This document shows, piece after piece, positions 6,601-8,628 of a stretch of DNA of 8,628 nucleotides; the stretch's first letter is position 1; every line of letters begins with the position of its first letter. Both the position numbers and the translations under genes were made by a program. The DNA comes from an uncultured Chitinophagaceae bacterium (GTDB lineage Bacteria; Bacteroidota; Bacteroidia; Chitinophagales; Chitinophagaceae). A model generated the notes under the pieces. It did not search any database. It was not told where the DNA came from and saw only the letters and a list, made by a program, of their open reading frames with translations. Location: positions 1 through 8,628 of the forward strand of contig CAMPGG010000137.1 of NCBI GenBank assembly GCA_946885335.1, in the 5' to 3' direction.

Positions 6601-8609
6601 GTGATGCTATCTGGGATCGGGATTTAGTGAATGACCAGATCTGGTGGAGCGACAGTTTTTACAATTGGTTTGGATATGAAAAAACCGCAGATACACATTC
6701 TGTTTCGTTTTGGTCAGATAAAATTCATCCTGATGACAGGATAAGAGTGGAAGATCAAATACAGGATGCAATCAATGAAGGAAGTGACTGGTCCATCAGG
6801 TACCGCATGCAAAAAAGCAATGGTGAATTTGTTTCCATTGAAGATACAGGTACGGTTTTAAAAAATGATAATGATATTCCCTACCGCTTATTAGGCGCCA
6901 TACAGGATCTTACAGCTGAAGAAATTGCAAAACAAAACCAGCAGCTGATTGCCAGCAATACAGAGTTGGAAGAATTGGTGCAACAGCGCACGGCTGATGT
7001 GGAAGCGCAAAAAACAATATTGCAAAACCTGTTTATGCAGGCACCCGCACTTATTTGTACATTAAAAGGCCCTGAACATGTTTATGAATTAGTGAACCCG
7101 CTTTACCAGCAACTTTTTGGCAAACGCAAACTTATTGGAAAACCAATCCGGGAAGCATTACCTGAATTAAAAGACCAGGGCATCATTGAATTATTGGATG
7201 GAGTTTACCAAACCGGAGAAACTTATATTGGTTATGATGTAAAAGTTTTGCTGGCACGGGATCAGAACCAGCCAGTGGAAGAAATGTACATCACATTCGT
7301 ATACCAGGCAACCCGGAATCAATATGGAGAAATTGATGGCATCCTTGTTTTTGCATACGAAGTGACAGACCAGGTTAAAGCCCGCAAATCAATTCAAAAA
7401 GCTAATGATGAATTAAAGAAACTAAACCAGGAATTTGAATTTGTAACTGATTTTATTCCACAAATGGTTTGGATTGCACAACCCAATGGCGAAGTTTCAT
7501 TTTTTAATAAAGGTTGGTATGAATACACAGGATTAAATCCAAAAGATACGCTTGGTGATAAATGGAGTATCGTGTTGCACCCCGATGACCGGCAGCGGGC
7601 ATTAGACACATGGAAACATGCTATCCAATTTGGTGAGCTGTATGAAATTGAATATCGTATTCAAAGTCATGATGGAGATTACCGCTGGTTCCTTGGCAGG
7701 GGGTTGCCATTAAAGGATGAAAAAAATACAATTATAAAATGGTTTGGTACCTGTACAGATATTCATGACCAAAAGATGATGAGTGAGATACTGGAACAAA
7801 AAGTGAGTGAGCGAACCATGGAATTGCAGCGGACCAATGCTGAACTCGAAGTTACAAACAGTGAACTGATGCAATTTGCATCTATCGCTTCTCATGATTT
7901 AAAGGAACCTTTAAGAAAGATCATTTTATTCAGTAACCTGGTAAAGGACCGTCACCTGGAAAGTTTACCTGCAACCGCATTGGATTATATCAATAAAATT
8001 ATAGCCTCCTCAACCCGCATGGGAACACTTGTAAATGATTTGCTGTCATTTACCAAACTTTCTGTAGGCAGTAATTTTGAAATGATGGATCTGAATATTG
8101 TTGTGAGTGAAGTGCTTAGTGATTTAGAGTTGACGATCAAGGAAAAAAAGGCACAGATAGAAGTTGGTTCTTTGCCAAAAGTAGAAATCATTCCCGGTCA
8201 AATGCGACAGGTGTTTCAGAATATCATTAGCAATGCGCTTAAATTCAGCAAAAAAGATGTACAACCACATATCACCATACAGGCAACAAGAGTAAGTGAA
8301 TTATCATTTGTAGACAGTTATGATGAGCATGGCAAATATTGTCGCATACTCATTAAGGATAATGGAATTGGATTTGATAATGAATATGCGGAAAAAATAT
8401 TTACCATCTTTCAAAGGTTGCACACACGCAAAAAATATGAAGGCACCGGCATTGGATTAGCTATTGCGAGAAAAATCATTGGTAAGCATAATGGAATTAT
8501 CCGTGCTTATGGTTCTGATGGTGAGGGGGCCAGTTTCGTTATTGTTATTCCAATGGAACAAACAGAAGAAAATGTGGAAGAATCCAGGTTTGAAAAGTTA
8601 AAGAACTAA
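3615..8609 (+). CDS. CheB-CheR-multi-PAS hybrid sensor histidine kinase, 1664 residues
   Basis: This is a cytosolic signalling giant with no membrane segments. The CheB methylesterase domain (about 5-190) keeps the catalytic triad Ser14 (GASAGG), His41 (IIIQHLSP) and Asp133 (SGTGTDG) but lacks the usual regulatory receiver. The CheR methyltransferase domain (about 205-470) has ILRRIARRM, the SAM loop VWVTACSTGEEAYS (303-316), FATDID (337-342) and SCRNMLIY (408-415). PAS-like domains follow at about 507-612, 716-825, 829-945, 985-1102, 1132-1255 and 1274-1388; the fourth and sixth carry HPDDR (from 1038 and 1322). A long coiled coil at about 637-715 contains five NEEL heptads. The kinase has His1427 in ASHDLKEPL, an N-box around Asn1536/Asn1540, DNGIGF (1582-1587) and GTGIGL (1610-1615), so it should autophosphorylate. 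There is no C-terminal receiver, so phosphate must pass to separate proteins such as the two receivers at 1-434 and 895-1350. No chemotaxis receptor is in view. It lies 73 bp after the phytochrome and may serve as its missing kinase. Confidence 0.95.
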   Translation: MAKSEHFIIAIGASAGGLEAIHEFFDNMPSNGNLSFIIIQHLSPDYKSLLVELVSKHTNMKVYEADHNALVKGNCVYVIPNNKLLTIKSGRLQLEDKIQEKAPNTAVDILLRSLAKDQGSKAIAIILSGTGTDGSKGIIEINKAGGFVMVQDPLTAKFDGMPNSAIATGVADFILSPELMPEEIFNYINEKPERVSVNGKPDEASLSEVLKLVEKHCEQDFSNYKTPTILRRIARRMGLMGYEKFKEYLQLLRSSPEECQFLGKEFLIGVTKFFRDDAAFDILREKVLIPMINEKKSGEVLKVWVTACSTGEEAYSIAIMIDQLLQKYDINLDVKIFATDIDAEAIDFASRATYEKNSLKELDPVWLQNYFVEENGKYTVLPRLRKQIVFARHNILKDPPFIKNDIVSCRNMLIYMNSILQQKIISILQFSLNMGGCLFLGPSESPQNINDGFTEISSKWKLFRKIFHESTYNPERLPSSLAFKTSRENTPAPYQKESGLSKDLSDDFKSLLIDKYGFAALYIDKNFEIKEAVGNFNKYLSLPEKITSLNILRMVDKELSIRLNATIRRAVKENAEISLSGVKSPNNPDKAINIIVKPATRNNMLMVLLSESNETIFAKSLSDQTELSEVISSTYVHDLEEELKETRVNLQMAVESLETSNEELQSSNEELLSANEELQSSNEELQSLNEELHTLNTEHQLRIRELIELNDDLNNYFRSTEIAQVFVDADYRIRKFNPAAIKMVNLIEGDIGRPIVHISTNIKASKNFSTDIERVVKTQVPLEKEVELVNGRIYLMKILPFVRQDQKVDGAVITFVDVSGIKELNTIIRSVFDATLSVMMAFKAVRNNRGQVQDFEWIAANYAADEMLGKSNEEYIGKMLSKEFPQLLKKGFLEKFNAVIETGQPFHIETELINQHKQNWYNLIATPMMDGIVISLTDITDKKQAEEKIRENYQELVKSKENYRILNLQLEQKVKDRTFELSQSEERFRLISSAISDAIWDRDLVNDQIWWSDSFYNWFGYEKTADTHSVSFWSDKIHPDDRIRVEDQIQDAINEGSDWSIRYRMQKSNGEFVSIEDTGTVLKNDNDIPYRLLGAIQDLTAEEIAKQNQQLIASNTELEELVQQRTADVEAQKTILQNLFMQAPALICTLKGPEHVYELVNPLYQQLFGKRKLIGKPIREALPELKDQGIIELLDGVYQTGETYIGYDVKVLLARDQNQPVEEMYITFVYQATRNQYGEIDGILVFAYEVTDQVKARKSIQKANDELKKLNQEFEFVTDFIPQMVWIAQPNGEVSFFNKGWYEYTGLNPKDTLGDKWSIVLHPDDRQRALDTWKHAIQFGELYEIEYRIQSHDGDYRWFLGRGLPLKDEKNTIIKWFGTCTDIHDQKMMSEILEQKVSERTMELQRTNAELEVTNSELMQFASIASHDLKEPLRKIILFSNLVKDRHLESLPATALDYINKIIASSTRMGTLVNDLLSFTKLSVGSNFEMMDLNIVVSEVLSDLELTIKEKKAQIEVGSLPKVEIIPGQMRQVFQNIISNALKFSKKDVQPHITIQATRVSELSFVDSYDEHGKYCRILIKDNGIGFDNEYAEKIFTIFQRLHTRKKYEGTGIGLAIARKIIGKHNGIIRAYGSDGEGASFVIVIPMEQTEENVEESRFEKLKN
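5589..5690 (+). repeat. 21-bp tandem repeat encoding five heptads of a coiled coil
   Basis: Residues 659-692 of the hybrid kinase are five in-frame heptads of the form (S/T/A/L)NEEL plus two residues. At DNA level the core AATGAAGAATTG recurs every 21 bp with synonymous and other changes (TTA, TTG, CTG; AAT/AAC). The divergence shows an old, selected repeat rather than a recent expansion. Such NEEL-rich linkers are typical of CheB/CheR/PAS kinases, where they sit between the methyltransferase part and the PAS-kinase part and probably form a parallel dimeric helix. Confidence 0.85.
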
Positions 8610-8628
8610 CCTGTAAAGACGATATAAT

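Overview
The window looks like an accessory signalling locus from a Bacteroidota bacterium, probably of the Chitinophagaceae or a nearby family. This is inferred from the AT-rich base composition, the absence of clear Shine-Dalgarno sequences, two promoter candidates of the Bacteroidota TAnnTTTG type, and the style of the proteins (Rcp1-like receivers, a CheB/CheR/PAS hybrid kinase with an NEEL coiled coil). The genus cannot be read from the sequence.

Layout. The left part (1-1350) is transcribed leftward. It holds a receiver-only response regulator cut by the window edge (1-434), a small uncharacterised protein (506-760) and a second receiver-only response regulator (895-1350). A 104-bp divergent intergenic region follows. 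The right part is transcribed rightward: a bacterial heme oxygenase (1455-2033), a bacteriophytochrome photosensory module with no kinase (2033-3541, overlapping the previous stop codon by one base) and, after 73 bp, a 1664-residue cytosolic hybrid protein (3615-8609) with CheB methylesterase, CheR methyltransferase, about six PAS domains and a C-terminal histidine kinase. Nothing recognisable follows in the last 19 bases. There are no tRNA or rRNA genes, insertion sequences or CRISPR arrays.

How it may work together. The heme oxygenase would make biliverdin and the phytochrome would bind it as a red/far-red chromophore. The phytochrome stops right after its PHY domain, so it cannot phosphorylate anything itself. 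The next gene supplies a complete histidine kinase without a receiver domain, and the opposite strand supplies two stand-alone receivers of the type that usually partner phytochromes. The parts of a light-controlled phosphorelay are therefore all present but spread over separate proteins: pigment synthesis, light sensing, kinase, and phospho-acceptors. That the phytochrome really controls the large kinase is inference from gene order and from what each protein lacks. This is the most interesting hypothesis in the window.
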